Positions 1-8,506 are shown, counted from the stretch's first letter. The stretch is 64,000 nt of DNA from Corticicoccus populi (GCF_042686195.1 NZ_JBHUOQ010000005.1:1-64000); one strand, 5' to 3'. Notes: generated from the sequence alone by a model not told the origin. A program made the numbers and translations.

Positions 1-68
1 TTTATTGGAATTAACGTTGACATATTGTCATTCAGTTTTCAATGTGCTTCGTTTTGTGTTGCTTTTCT
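1..68 (-). other. Probable 5' leader of an rRNA operon outside the window
   Basis: Read on the minus strand this stretch contains CATTGAAAACTGAAT followed by ACAATATGTC. This resembles the conserved leader and spacer motif found around 16S and 23S genes in staphylococci and other Firmicutes. It lies just downstream of five tandem promoters, so a leftward rRNA operon starting beyond position 1 is likely. The rRNA itself is not in the window. Confidence 0.55.
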
Positions 69-97
69 ATCTTACAAGAATCTCGAAATCTTTTCAA
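69..97 (-). promoter_or_regulatory. rrn-type promoter, copy 5 (nearest the rRNA operon)
   Basis: On the minus strand a -35 TTGAAA (92-97) and a -10 TAAGAT (69-74) are separated by exactly 17 bases. It is the last of five tandem leftward promoters and is followed, toward position 1, by a sequence that resembles a pre-16S leader. Confidence 0.7.
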
Positions 98-162
98 GTG
101 TTAGTTTTACACTTTGTAGATTTTCTTGAATTTCTCGTGAGCCGTTTTTCGCGACTCCTAAA

Positions 163-191
163 ATATTAAAGCATCTCATTTTCGATTGCAA
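163..191 (-). promoter_or_regulatory. rrn-type promoter, copy 4
   Basis: Minus-strand -35 TTGCAA (186-191), 17-base spacer, -10 TAATAT (163-168). Just downstream of the -10 the transcript would begin near GGAGTCGC and can fold into a small GAGTCG/CGGCTC hairpin. Confidence 0.7.
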
Positions 192-248
192 GAGTTAATT
201 TTACACCCTCGTAATTCGTTTTGTTCAGTCGTTTTTGCGACTCTTAAT

Positions 249-277
249 ATGTTACTCTACAGCAAGTTGTTTTGCAA
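249..277 (-). promoter_or_regulatory. rrn-type promoter, copy 3
   Basis: Minus-strand -35 TTGCAA (272-277), 17-base spacer, -10 TAACAT (249-254). The presumed start region again reads AGAGTCGC followed by CGACT, a perfect AGTCG/CGACT hairpin. Confidence 0.65.
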
Positions 278-345
278 GAGTTATTTTTACACTCTTCAAC
301 TTATTTTCAAGCAGCAGTTCTGAGTTGTTCAAAACGACCCTTACA

Positions 346-374
346 ACTTTAAAGCAATTAGTCGAGACTATCAA
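346..374 (-). promoter_or_regulatory. rrn-type promoter, copy 2
   Basis: Minus-strand -35 TTGATA (369-374), 17-base spacer, -10 TAAAGT (346-351). The -10 is weaker than in the other copies, but spacing and flanks agree with them. Confidence 0.55.
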
Positions 375-441
375 GTACCACTTTTACACTTTATAAGTTG
401 TTTTAATTTCCTGAATGCCGCCTGTTTTTTGCGACTTTTAT

Positions 442-470
442 ATAATAGCAAGTTCTATTCATAACGTCAA
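442..470 (-). promoter_or_regulatory. rrn-type promoter, copy 1 (most distal)
   Basis: Minus-strand -35 TTGACG (465-470), 17-base spacer, -10 TATTAT (442-447), followed by AAAAGTCGC at the expected start. It is the farthest from the rRNA operon and the closest to consensus of the five. Confidence 0.65.
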
Positions 471-588
471 TAAGAAATATACTATTTTTTAATTTCCTGA
501 CGGGACTTAAAGTTGTCACTAAGTCTTAAATAATAAACTACTATATATATGTTATTATGAATATATATTTTCTTAAGGTGGCTTAATA

Positions 589-975
589 ATGAAAAAAACG
601 AATAAAATCAAGCGCATCAGAGGATACGCACTCGCCTTAATATTTGCAGGTATGATTATTATGTATCTCGGTGTGTTCTTCAGGGAAACGCCCTGGCTCT
701 TCGGATTATTTATCTTCATCGGCTTCATCCCGATGATATTGAGCTTTGTTATTTATTTCTGGGTGGGTCTTGTAAGCACCAGAACAATTACTGTCCAATG
801 TCCCAACTGTGAAAACTATACTAAGATTCTGGGTAAGGTTGATTACTGTCAAATATGTAAGGAGCCTCTAACAATTGATAAAGACCTGGAAGGTGAAGCT
901 TTCAATATTGATTACAATGTTGATCACCGTCTCGAAAAATTTAAAGAAGAGAAAGAATCAGAAGAAAAAAATTAA
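589..975 (+). CDS. ygzB: UPF0295 membrane protein, YgzB-like
   Basis: A 128-residue membrane protein of unknown function. Two hydrophobic helices lie at about 13-31 and 36-61. A soluble zinc-ribbon-like tail has CPNC (71-74) and CQIC (87-90), followed by an acidic, lysine-rich end. The length and the start NKIKRIRGYALALIF fit the UPF0295/YgzB family, which also sits beside perR in Bacillus subtilis (family knowledge). AAGGTGG lies just upstream of the ATG. It is transcribed away from the rRNA promoters and converges on perR, with a shared terminator. Confidence 0.8.
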   Translation: MKKTNKIKRIRGYALALIFAGMIIMYLGVFFRETPWLFGLFIFIGFIPMILSFVIYFWVGLVSTRTITVQCPNCENYTKILGKVDYCQICKEPLTIDKDLEGEAFNIDYNVDHRLEKFKEEKESEEKN

Positions 976-1004
976 TCCAGAGTCTATCAAAGGTCTTCCT
1001 CATT

Positions 1005-1050
1005 AAAAAATCCGCCGGCTTGTATATCAAACAAGCCGGCGGATTTTTTT
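1005..1050. terminator. Bidirectional terminator between ygzB and perR
   Basis: A perfect 13-bp stem (1011-1023 with 1031-1043, core CCGCCGGCTTG) is flanked by an A-run on the left and a T-run on the right. It can end transcription from both sides. Confidence 0.9.
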
Positions 1051-1468
1051 ATTTATCAGCACAATCCGGACNATGATGACTTACATTATAATCGGTGACA
1101 GCTCCAGCAAGCTGCTCTACTTCATCCAAACCGGGGTAATGGAAATCTGTTATCTTACCGCAATTACTGCAGATGATATGGTAATGTGTATCTGTTATAA
1201 AATCGAATCTACTTGCAGAATCTCCATATGTGAGTTCCTTGACTAGTCCCGTATCTTTAAATAATTTCAAATTATTATAAACAGTTGCTACGCTCATATT
1301 AGGGTAGTCATCAACCAAAGCCCTAAAAATATCATCAGCAGTCGGATGTTCTTCTGTATGAATCATATACTGGAGTACTGCTTTACGCTGCGGTGTAATT
1401 CTTACACCGGTTTGTTTCAAAGCCTCCAATGATTCATCAAAAATTTTGCTGGCATCAATCATCTTCAT
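1049..1468 (-). CDS. perR: Peroxide-responsive Fur-family repressor PerR (sequence gap near the C-terminus)
   Basis: A metal-dependent repressor of peroxide-stress genes, sensing H2O2 by oxidation of histidine ligands of the regulatory metal. Expected ligands are present: H41, D89, H95, H97 and D108 (B. subtilis H37, D85, H91, H93, D104), as is the first structural-zinc pair C100-C103. The C-terminus reads SHH-X-PDCADK. An unread base at 1072 sits where relatives carry about seven more residues before the second CxxC. If that N is T the codon is TGT and a CPDC motif appears in frame, so the gap is best explained as roughly 21 missing bases, not a broken gene. The start is the ATG preceded by GAAGG. 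Confidence 0.92.
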   Translation of the reverse strand: MKMIDASKIFDESLEALKQTGVRITPQRKAVLQYMIHTEEHPTADDIFRALVDDYPNMSVATVYNNLKLFKDTGLVKELTYGDSASRFDFITDTHYHIICSNCGKITDFHYPGLDEVEQLAGAVTDYNVSHHXPDCADK

Positions 1469-1510
1469 ACCGATACCTTCTTTCTATTAATAGACTACTG
1501 TATTAACTAT

Positions 1511-1540
1511 ATTGTACTGAATAATTAAATTAAATGTCAA
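1511..1540 (-). promoter_or_regulatory. perR promoter
   Basis: On the minus strand TTGACA (1535-1540), an 18-base spacer and TACAAT (1511-1516) lie just upstream of perR. AT-rich sequence overlaps it, but no clean PerR box could be assigned. Confidence 0.6.
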
Positions 1541-1558
1541 ATTAGTTTTTAATCATTC

Positions 1559-2503
1559 TTAATAACCTTTGTCATGGGATACTTGATTAATCATTTCAGC
1601 ACCCTCATCAAGCGCCTTAAGATTCTCTGTAAAAATGCTGAATGCCCGCTCAAGGTACTGATCTGTTTTAGATGAAGCGTGCGGTGTAATCGTTATATTA
1701 CCGAGTTGATAAAAAGGATGATCCTCTGGAAGAGGCTCTGTGTTAAAGACATCCAGAATCATGTGGCTGATATACTGATTGCGCAGTACTTCGATAATTT
1801 CTTCATCAGACATGATATTTCCCCTGCCGATATTAATAAACACACTTGTATCTTTCATCTTTTTAAAATGTCCGGCTGTCAGAAGGTACTCTGTTTCCTT
1901 TGTTCCGGGAAGTATGTTAATCAAAATATCCGCCTGATGAATCGTCTCTTTCAGATTACTGAGCGGATAAGTTTCCTGAAACGGCGCCACTTCCCGGCCG
2001 TTTGTATTATATCCAGCTGTTTTAAGACCGAGTACATTAAATACTTCCGCAAGACGGGTTCCGATACTACCAGTACCAAGGATATGCACTTCTTTACCGT
2101 AGATTTCTTCGGTTTTAGCATTTTTACGCCAAAACTTATTTTCCTGGTCCTTATTTAATTGAGTAAAGTTTTTATAATGATTCAATAGCAACCCTAGCGT
2201 ATACTCCGTCATTTGAATACGGTGAATACCTGTCGCATTTGTTACAGGAACATGCTTCAATTCATTCAAAGGTACATCATCGACCCCTGCACTCATGACC
2301 ATTAACCATTTTAATTTTTTAAACGCCAGAACATCCTGGGAAGTAATATCTCCGCCGTAAGTTACATAAACTTCCGCTTCTTCCCTGTCTGCATCGGTCA
2401 TATCTTTTCTGCTGACATATTTAAAATCCCAGCGGGGAAAATCTGCCTTCAGTGTATTAAGCATATCTTCTTTTAATCTGACACTTGAAAGTATCCTTCC
2501 CAT
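1559..2503 (-). CDS. D-isomer-specific 2-hydroxyacid dehydrogenase family protein
   Basis: A 314-residue NAD(P)-dependent dehydrogenase that would reduce 2-oxoacids or oxidise D-2-hydroxyacids. The Rossmann motif GTGSIG is at 143-148. The catalytic triad of the family is visible as R226 (in GRGNIM), E255 (in NTEPLP) and H274 (in TPHAS). The sequence starts directly after the bcp stop codon, so the two genes form one operon. The substrate cannot be read from the sequence. Confidence 0.85.
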   Translation of the reverse strand: MGRILSSVRLKEDMLNTLKADFPRWDFKYVSRKDMTDADREEAEVYVTYGGDITSQDVLAFKKLKWLMVMSAGVDDVPLNELKHVPVTNATGIHRIQMTEYTLGLLLNHYKNFTQLNKDQENKFWRKNAKTEEIYGKEVHILGTGSIGTRLAEVFNVLGLKTAGYNTNGREVAPFQETYPLSNLKETIHQADILINILPGTKETEYLLTAGHFKKMKDTSVFINIGRGNIMSDEEIIEVLRNQYISHMILDVFNTEPLPEDHPFYQLGNITITPHASSKTDQYLERAFSIFTENLKALDEGAEMINQVSHDKGY

Positions 2504-2953
2504 TCAGCCCACCTCGTTCAGGAATTCTTTCACATCATTGATATGTTCTTTTGCTTTTACATTATCAAACCGCTTCAGTATATTGCTGTCTTTGTCTACT
2601 ATAAAAGTAGTTCTGACAATCCCCATTGATTCTTTTCCGAAAACCTTCTTCAACTTGTAAACATCGAGTTCACCTGACAGTTTAAAGTCTTCATCAACGA
2701 GTAAATCAAAATTCAGGTTCTGCTTTTCAATAAAGTTCTGATGTTTTCTTTTTGAATCCCCGCTTACACCATATACAGTCACATTTAATGAATTTAAATC
2801 ATCCATATTATCTCTTAAATCGCATGCCTGTGTCGTACAGCCCGGTGTATTATCTTTCGGATAAAAATATATAATCGTCACTCCGTCTAAATCTTTATTG
2901 GTGATGACTGTACCATTCTGATTTTCAAGTGCAAATTCCGGAAATTTTTCCAT
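2504..2953 (-). CDS. bcp: Thioredoxin-dependent thiol peroxidase (Bcp/PrxQ)
   Basis: A 149-residue peroxiredoxin that reduces H2O2 and organic hydroperoxides with thioredoxin as partner. TPGCTTQAC holds the peroxidatic Cys39 and the resolving Cys44 of the atypical 2-Cys PrxQ type. A conserved Arg lies in GIVRTTF. It is the first gene of an operon with the 2-hydroxyacid dehydrogenase, and lies divergent from gsaB. The nearby perR fits a peroxide-defence neighbourhood. Confidence 0.93.
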   Translation of the reverse strand: MEKFPEFALENQNGTVITNKDLDGVTIIYFYPKDNTPGCTTQACDLRDNMDDLNSLNVTVYGVSGDSKRKHQNFIEKQNLNFDLLVDEDFKLSGELDVYKLKKVFGKESMGIVRTTFIVDKDSNILKRFDNVKAKEHINDVKEFLNEVG

Positions 2954-3098
2954 CTTACATCCTCCTGATTATTTCTGATAATTTAAATGATACATAACTC
3001 CCGTCCTACGCTCAAGTACATCGTGCTTTTCTTAAATATAATGGTGAATTATGTTATTATGTGTAGTGACTAAATTTAAGAATTAAAGGATGAAAAAG

Positions 3099-4391
3099 AT
3101 GTACAATCATGATAAGTCAAAAGAACTTCAATCAAAAGCAGATGATGTAATTTTAGGCGGGGTTAATTCACCTTCCCGCTCTTATAAAGCGGTCGGCGGC
3201 GGTGCGCCTGTTGTCATTAACCGGGGAGAAGGCGCTTATTTATATGATGTTGATGATAACCGCTACATTGACTACCTCGCAGCATACGGTCCCGTGATTA
3301 CAGGACACAGCCACCCGCGTATACATGAGGCCATTGTAGAACAGAGCAGCCGCGGAATTTTATACGGCGCACCAACAGCACTGGAAATTCAATTTGCAGA
3401 AAAAATTAAGGCTGCCGTTCCTTCATTAGAACGGGTCCGTTTCGTGAATTCCGGCACAGAAGCTGTAATGACCACCATCCGTGTCGCGCGCGGATATACA
3501 AAGCGTAACAAAATCATCAAGTTTGAAGGCTGCTATCACGGACATTCCGACCTCGTCCTTGTGGCTGCAGGGAGCGGCCCTTCCCAGCTCGGCACACCTG
3601 ACTCTGCCGGAGTGCCTAAAGGTGTTGCAGAAGATGTCATTACTGTTCCCTTCAATGACATCGACAGTTTAAAAGAAGCCATCTCACACTTTGGTGACGA
3701 AATTGCTGCTGTACTTGTTGAACCGATTGTCGGAAACTTCGGTATTGTTGAACCACATGAAGGATTCCTTGAGGCAGTAAATGAAGTTGCACATGAAAAT
3801 AATTCCCTTGTTATTTATGATGAAGTGATCACTGCCTTTAGATTTTCATACGGTGGTGCCCAAAATATGCTTGGTGTCACTCCGGATTTGACTGCTATGG
3901 GTAAAATCATCGGCGGCGGTACACCAATCGGTGCTTATGGCGGACGCCTCGATATTATGGAAGGTGTTGCACCGCTCGGTCCGACTTATCAGGCCGGGAC
4001 AATGGCCGGCAACCCTTTATCCATGGCTGCCGGAATTGCTTGTCTTGAAATTCTTGAGAAACCCGGTGTTTATCAGGAACTGGAACGACTCGGTAAAATG
4101 CTCGAAGACGGTTTGCTCAAATTAATCAAACAGTATAATATTAAAGCAAACATTAATCGTCTTGTCGGCGCACTGACCATTTATTTCACAGATGAAAAAG
4201 TGGATAACTACAAACTTGCGGAGGCGACCGACGGCGAAGCATTCAGCAAATTCTTCAATGGTTTAATCAACCGCGGTGTTATGATTGCACCGTCAAAATA
4301 TGAAGCCTGGTTCTTAACTACTGAGCATACGGCGGAAGATATTGAAGAAACCTTGAATATAGTTGAAGATGTGTTTAAAAATGACTTTTAG
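3099..4391 (+). CDS. gsaB: Glutamate-1-semialdehyde 2,1-aminomutase, GsaB/HemL2 type
   Basis: A PLP enzyme converting glutamate-1-semialdehyde to 5-aminolevulinate, the C5 route to haem. It is collinear with staphylococcal GsaB from LGGVNSPSRSYKAVGGGAP onward. SGTEA binds PLP phosphate, YDEVITAFR carries the PLP aspartate, and K269 in TAMGKIIGGG is the PLP lysine. I prefer the ATG at 3099: the upstream in-frame ATG at 3090 overlaps the AAAGGA ribosome site, whereas 3099 is well spaced. This is the HemL paralogue outside the hem operon. UPF0421 follows after 11 bases. Confidence 0.92.
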   Translation: MYNHDKSKELQSKADDVILGGVNSPSRSYKAVGGGAPVVINRGEGAYLYDVDDNRYIDYLAAYGPVITGHSHPRIHEAIVEQSSRGILYGAPTALEIQFAEKIKAAVPSLERVRFVNSGTEAVMTTIRVARGYTKRNKIIKFEGCYHGHSDLVLVAAGSGPSQLGTPDSAGVPKGVAEDVITVPFNDIDSLKEAISHFGDEIAAVLVEPIVGNFGIVEPHEGFLEAVNEVAHENNSLVIYDEVITAFRFSYGGAQNMLGVTPDLTAMGKIIGGGTPIGAYGGRLDIMEGVAPLGPTYQAGTMAGNPLSMAAGIACLEILEKPGVYQELERLGKMLEDGLLKLIKQYNIKANINRLVGALTIYFTDEKVDNYKLAEATDGEAFSKFFNGLINRGVMIAPSKYEAWFLTTEHTAEDIEETLNIVEDVFKNDF

Positions 4392-4402
4392 GAGATGGTT
4401 CA

Positions 4403-5515
4403 ATGCGTCTCGGTGCTAGAGTGTTTAAAACCGGTATTACTGTAGTATTAACATTGCTTTTGACCCATCTCATCGGTCTCGGACCAAGTATTATCGCCGG
4501 CATCGCATCTGTATTTGCACTGCAGCCGAATGTTCACCGTTCATTGATGACCACTTGGAATCAGTGCCGCGGGAATACTCTCGGCGCAATTGCTGCAATT
4601 ATCATGGCGATTCTCTTCGGTAATAATGTACTGATTATCGGATTGACCGTTGTACTCGTGCTTTCAACACTTTTATTTTTTAAACTTCAAAGTGTGTCCA
4701 CCCTTGCCGTTGTCACTGTGATTGCAATTATGGATGCACCCCAGCTTACAGAGGTCAACGCAACAACGATTGACTTTCTGGAATCTGCCGGTATTCGTTT
4801 TTCATTAGTAATGATCGGGGTGCTTTCCTCACTAATTGTGAACCTGGTCTTTATTCCGCCTAAATATGAAACAAAGCTTTACCATAACTGTTTTAATATC
4901 ACGAGTGATATATTCAAATGGATTCGTCTGGAGCTCAGCTCCATCAGCGAATACCAGATTGTTAAAAACGACATCGAATCTCTTAGAAGCCGTGTCATCA
5001 CTCTTGAAACAATGTATTTATGGTATAAAGAAGAGAAAAACTATTTTAGACGTGGATACTTTAGGGAAGCACGCAGAAAAATATTATTCAAACATCTTAC
5101 TTCTTCAACCAGGCGGTCATTTGAACTTTTAAGAAAAATGAACCGTTTTGAAAATGATTTTGTACATCTGGATGAAGACTACAAACAAAGAATTCGGTTT
5201 GAACTTGAACAGCTGATGACCTTCCATGAGCAGATTTTCATGAAAGTCACTCAGAAAATTAGACCTGATGTAGATATTGAATTGTATGATTCAGGAGAAT
5301 ATGACACTTCACTGCTCGATGAGTTTAATGAATTATACAACAAGGCTGAGACAGAAGATGAAAAGCTGCAGTATACAAATATTGTTCAGCTGCTGGCTTC
5401 GATTTATGAATACTCATCTTCACTTGATCGACTGAACCGTCTGGCAAGCAGTTTCTTCAAATATCACGCAGAACAAAATAAAATTAACATTCAGGATGAA
5501 ACCCTGGATATATAA
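4403..5515 (+). CDS. UPF0421 / aromatic acid exporter-like membrane protein (FUSC family)
   Basis: A 370-residue protein. The N-terminal half holds about five membrane helices (residues 10-155, including LTHLIGLGPSIIAGIASVFA). The C-terminal half is soluble, charged and helical. This is the architecture of the ArAE_1/UPF0421 family, thought to export aromatic compounds in some members; the substrate here is unknown. It follows gsaB closely and is probably cotranscribed, an arrangement also seen in staphylococci. Confidence 0.8.
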   Translation: MRLGARVFKTGITVVLTLLLTHLIGLGPSIIAGIASVFALQPNVHRSLMTTWNQCRGNTLGAIAAIIMAILFGNNVLIIGLTVVLVLSTLLFFKLQSVSTLAVVTVIAIMDAPQLTEVNATTIDFLESAGIRFSLVMIGVLSSLIVNLVFIPPKYETKLYHNCFNITSDIFKWIRLELSSISEYQIVKNDIESLRSRVITLETMYLWYKEEKNYFRRGYFREARRKILFKHLTSSTRRSFELLRKMNRFENDFVHLDEDYKQRIRFELEQLMTFHEQIFMKVTQKIRPDVDIELYDSGEYDTSLLDEFNELYNKAETEDEKLQYTNIVQLLASIYEYSSSLDRLNRLASSFFKYHAEQNKINIQDETLDI

Positions 5516-5551
5516 AAAAGCATTGTCAGAATATCTGACAATGCTTTTTTA
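5514..5551. terminator. Bidirectional terminator
   Basis: AAAAGCATTGTCAGA pairs with TCTGACAATGCTTTT around a short loop, with A- and T-runs outside. It serves the rightward gsaB/UPF0421 unit and the leftward mpg gene. Confidence 0.9.
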
Positions 5552-6163
5552 TTTCCACCCGTAATCTTCAGCAGGTCTGCCTTTAAACCGGCTGACGTTC
5601 GGATTGCCTTCAACTATGAAACGATACAGATAATCCACTGCCTCTTCCTTTGAATCAATACCAATTCTTTTCGTAGGCAAAATATTTTTCGGCGTTTTAC
5701 CTGCTCTAATGCTGAAAACATTATTATTCAATGTCATACCGTTATGATCAATACGGTTGATGCCGATAGACTGAGTCAGCTTTCCCGGGCCGTCAGTTAA
5801 ATGGGTATCACGCCCCCGCCGCTTCTTCATGATATCGATGCCAATGCTCGGTTCAATACCCCGGATTAATATTCCTTCCGGTGTTTCTTCCGATTCACCG
5901 GTTAAAATATTCATACAGTGGTGCCCGTGCATCGAATACACATATATATGACCGTATGTGCGGTACATCATTTCATTCTTTTTTGTCTTTTTACCACCGT
6001 ATGTGTGTGATGCTTTATCATTCAATCCCAGATACGCTTCAACCTCTGTAATATAGCCGCCTGTCGTCACACCATCAATATGGGTGATTATTTCCATACC
6101 AAGCAGCTGTTTTGCAGCAGCAGCAGTGTCCGTTTTCAAAAATGAAAAATCGACTGAATTCAT
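5549..6163 (-). CDS. mpg: 3-methyladenine DNA glycosylase, AAG/Mpg family
   Basis: A 204-residue base-excision repair enzyme that removes alkylated and deaminated purines. By alignment from memory with human AAG, E42 in VEAYLG is the catalytic Glu125 equivalent, and Y44 and H53 stack the flipped base. YVYSMHGHHCMNI is the second family hallmark. The length is that of the staphylococcal family. It is preceded by 8 bases after the ABC exporter gene and so likely lies in its operon. Confidence 0.9.
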   Translation of the reverse strand: MNSVDFSFLKTDTAAAAKQLLGMEIITHIDGVTTGGYITEVEAYLGLNDKASHTYGGKKTKKNEMMYRTYGHIYVYSMHGHHCMNILTGESEETPEGILIRGIEPSIGIDIMKKRRGRDTHLTDGPGKLTQSIGINRIDHNGMTLNNNVFSIRAGKTPKNILPTKRIGIDSKEEAVDYLYRFIVEGNPNVSRFKGRPAEDYGWK

Positions 6164-6171
6164 ATTTCCAC

Positions 6172-7908
6172 CTACAAATCCTGAATGCTGTATAAATTAT
6201 GGTACCTGCCGTGTGCTTTCATTAACTCTTGGTGAGTTCCTGATTCAACGACTTCTCCATTATTCATCACATATATTTTATCTGCATGCGTCACTGTAGA
6301 CAAACGGTGTGCAACAATCAATGTTGTTCTTTCTTCTGACAGTTCAAGCAAAGTATCCTGAATAATGTGTTCACTTTCAAGGTCCAGCGCACTCGTTGCC
6401 TCATCCAATATCAGTATTGGAGGATTTTTCAGAAATACACGTGCAATTGCGATACGCTGTTTCTGCCCGCCTGACAATTTAACACCGCGCTCCCCTACCT
6501 GAGTTTCATATCCTTCTTCTAGATCGGTAATAAAATCATGCGCATTCGCACGTTTTGCTGCGGTCACAACCTCATCAAACGATGCTCCCGGTTTCGCCAG
6601 CATAATATTTTCCAGTATCGAGTCGGAGAACAGTATATTATCCTGCATCACTATTCCAATGTTATTTCTCAGTGATTCAACTGTATAGTCTTTAAGATTG
6701 GAACCGTCAAGTGTGATTTCACCACTGGTAACGTCATAGAACCTCGGGATTAAATTGACCAACGTTGATTTACCTCCGCCGCTCATACCGACAAACGCAA
6801 CAGTTTCACCGCTGTTAATATCCAGATTGATATTTTGGAGTACAGTTTCTGAATTTTCCTTATAGCTGAAACCAACTTGATTAAACCGGATATTTCCTTT
6901 TGCTTTGCCGAGCGGTTCTGCACCTTCACTGTCTGTCACATCATATTTTTCATCAAATAAATAAAATACACGGTCCATTGATGCGATACTCTGTGTCAGT
7001 TGTGTTGAAGAGGAAACCAGACGTCTCAAAGGACCATACAAGAGATCAAGATAGGCAATGAAAGCAGCCAGCGTTCCAACAGTTAAATTTCCTTGTATCA
7101 CCTGATACGCACCAAAACCAATAACGATTAACGGCCCGACATCAGTAATCGTATTGACTACTGAAAAGCTTCTTGCCGTCCATCTGGCATGTGTTGTCGC
7201 TTTTTCCAGAAAGTTTTTATTGGATTTATTAAAACGGGTTTCCTCATTTTTCTCTACAGCAAAACTTTTTACGACATTAATGCCCTGTATTCTCTCATGC
7301 AGGAATCCTTGAACTTCTGCAAGTGCCTGCGAACGGCGTCTCGTAAACATACGCAGTCTGCCGAAGAAAAACCAGACACTGAATATATAGAACGGAAAAA
7401 TAATGATGGAATACATTGTGAGCCGCGGATTTAAAGTAAACATAATCGTTAAAGCAATAAATATTGTCACTAAATCAAGCCATATATTCATCAGACCGGT
7501 CATAATAAAGTCTTTTGTCTGTTCAACATCATTAATTACTCTCGAAATAATTTCTCCAACCTTATTATTGGAGTAGAATTTCGCACTCAACATCTGTAAA
7601 TGTCCGTAAAGTTTTTTTCTGATATCATATAAAATTTTGTTGCTTGTGCCCTGGGCCAGATACTGTCTGAAATACTCAACCGGCGGCCGGATGATGAGAA
7701 ATATAAAAGCAAATACCAGCATAATCTGCACCAGCATTGTAATCCTTTCATCCGCTGCGAGCCCTTCAGGCATGATAATATCATCGATTGTATGTCTTAT
7801 CAGCAACGGTATAAGTAAAGGAATACCGAATTTCAAAATACCGATAAAAATCGTTAACATAATCAGCCATTTATACGGCTTAACGAATTTTAAATACCTT
7901 CTTATCAA
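6172..7908 (-). CDS. Sav1866-type multidrug ABC exporter (half transporter)
   Basis: A 578-residue half transporter, the same length as S. aureus Sav1866, working as a homodimer to expel lipophilic compounds or flip lipids. The first about 320 residues hold six helices, with long stretches matching Sav1866 (RQYLAQ-TSNKILYDIRKKLY, ISRVINDVEQTKDFI). The nucleotide-binding domain has Walker A GMSGGGKS, signature LSGGQ, Walker B ILILDEATSALD and switch VAHR. It is transcribed just ahead of mpg. The true substrate is not shown by sequence. Confidence 0.92.
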   Translation of the reverse strand: MIRRYLKFVKPYKWLIMLTIFIGILKFGIPLLIPLLIRHTIDDIIMPEGLAADERITMLVQIMLVFAFIFLIIRPPVEYFRQYLAQGTSNKILYDIRKKLYGHLQMLSAKFYSNNKVGEIISRVINDVEQTKDFIMTGLMNIWLDLVTIFIALTIMFTLNPRLTMYSIIIFPFYIFSVWFFFGRLRMFTRRRSQALAEVQGFLHERIQGINVVKSFAVEKNEETRFNKSNKNFLEKATTHARWTARSFSVVNTITDVGPLIVIGFGAYQVIQGNLTVGTLAAFIAYLDLLYGPLRRLVSSSTQLTQSIASMDRVFYLFDEKYDVTDSEGAEPLGKAKGNIRFNQVGFSYKENSETVLQNINLDINSGETVAFVGMSGGGKSTLVNLIPRFYDVTSGEITLDGSNLKDYTVESLRNNIGIVMQDNILFSDSILENIMLAKPGASFDEVVTAAKRANAHDFITDLEEGYETQVGERGVKLSGGQKQRIAIARVFLKNPPILILDEATSALDLESEHIIQDTLLELSEERTTLIVAHRLSTVTHADKIYVMNNGEVVESGTHQELMKAHGRYHNLYSIQDL

Positions 7909-7933
7909 AAATATATCCTCCTAACAATTTTAA

Positions 7934-7962
7934 AACCAATCAACAATATTTGTTGATTGGTT
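7934..7962 (-). terminator. Hairpin after ntdP
   Basis: AACCAATCAACA pairs with TGTTGATTGGTT and overlaps the ntdP stop codon. On the minus strand it is followed by TTTTAAAATT, a weak T-run. Confidence 0.6.
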
Positions 7963-8506
7963 AATATGACTTAAAATCACTGTTGAAACGATGATGCCAG
8001 ACTTTAATAAAATCCGGTGCAAACGGACCTTTCTTATGCTCGATCCACTGCTGTAATATATCTACATTCTGCTTCAAAATCAAATCAATATCCTCAGGAT
8101 AATTCATTCGATTTTTATGTAACTTATACTCATCTTCATCCAACAAGTGATATTTCCCATCCGGATAGACCTTAATATCCAAATCATAATCGATGTACTT
8201 CAAACCCTCTTCATCTGAAACAAACGGTGATGACAGATTACAATAGTAATACACACCGTCTTCTCTGAACATACAGATGACATTGAACCAGTAATCCGCA
8301 TGAAAATAAACAATCGCAGGTTCTCTTGTCACCCATGTCCGTCCGTCGCTTTCAGTCACTAGTGTACGATTGTTTCCACCGATAATGACATGATTTGTAC
8401 CTTTCAGGATGGTTGTCTCGCTCCAGACACGATGGATACTTCCATCATGTTTGTAACTTTGGATTTTCACCTTGCTACCTTCTTTTGGTATGGATTCAAT
8501 CCCCAT
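7961..8506 (-). CDS. Nucleoside tri/diphosphatase, DUF402 (YgaC/Ntdp family)
   Basis: A 181-residue DUF402 protein, matching the staphylococcal UPF0374/Ntdp family along its length (ESIPKEG, IQSYKHDG, HRVWSETTILKGT, LDEDEYKLH). Family members hydrolyse nucleoside tri- and diphosphates with divalent metal (family knowledge). The longer reading begins at a GTG at 8518 inside the ribosome site; the ATG at 8506 lies eight bases after AAGGTGG and matches the family start. It lies between mutY and the Sav1866-like gene, as in staphylococci. Confidence 0.88.
   Translation of the reverse strand: MGIESIPKEGSKVKIQSYKHDGSIHRVWSETTILKGTNHVIIGGNNRTLVTESDGRTWVTREPAIVYFHADYWFNVICMFREDGVYYYCNLSSPFVSDEEGLKYIDYDLDIKVYPDGKYHLLDEDEYKLHKNRMNYPEDIDLILKQNVDILQQWIEHKKGPFAPDFIKVWHHRFNSDFKSY

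Larger units (their letters stand above)
95..465. repeat. Four to five degenerate tandem units of about 86-97 bp
   Basis: A degenerate unit opens, on the plus strand, with CAAGAGTTA-TTTTACAC at 95, 189, 275 and 372. Each unit carries a GTTTTTGCGACT-like element and a promoter on the minus strand. The unit lengths are 94, 86 and 97 bases. The region between the leftmost gene and the window edge holds only this array. Confidence 0.7.

Noticed and set aside
95..465. Repeat units of about 90 bp might be a CRISPR array or mobile element relic
   Set aside because: The units are degenerate, spacers are not unique, and each unit holds a promoter of fixed 17-base spacing. An rRNA promoter array explains them.
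1679..2158. 159-residue frame on the plus strand opposite the 2-hydroxyacid dehydrogenase
   Set aside because: No ribosome site, odd composition and fully inside a clear gene on the other strand.
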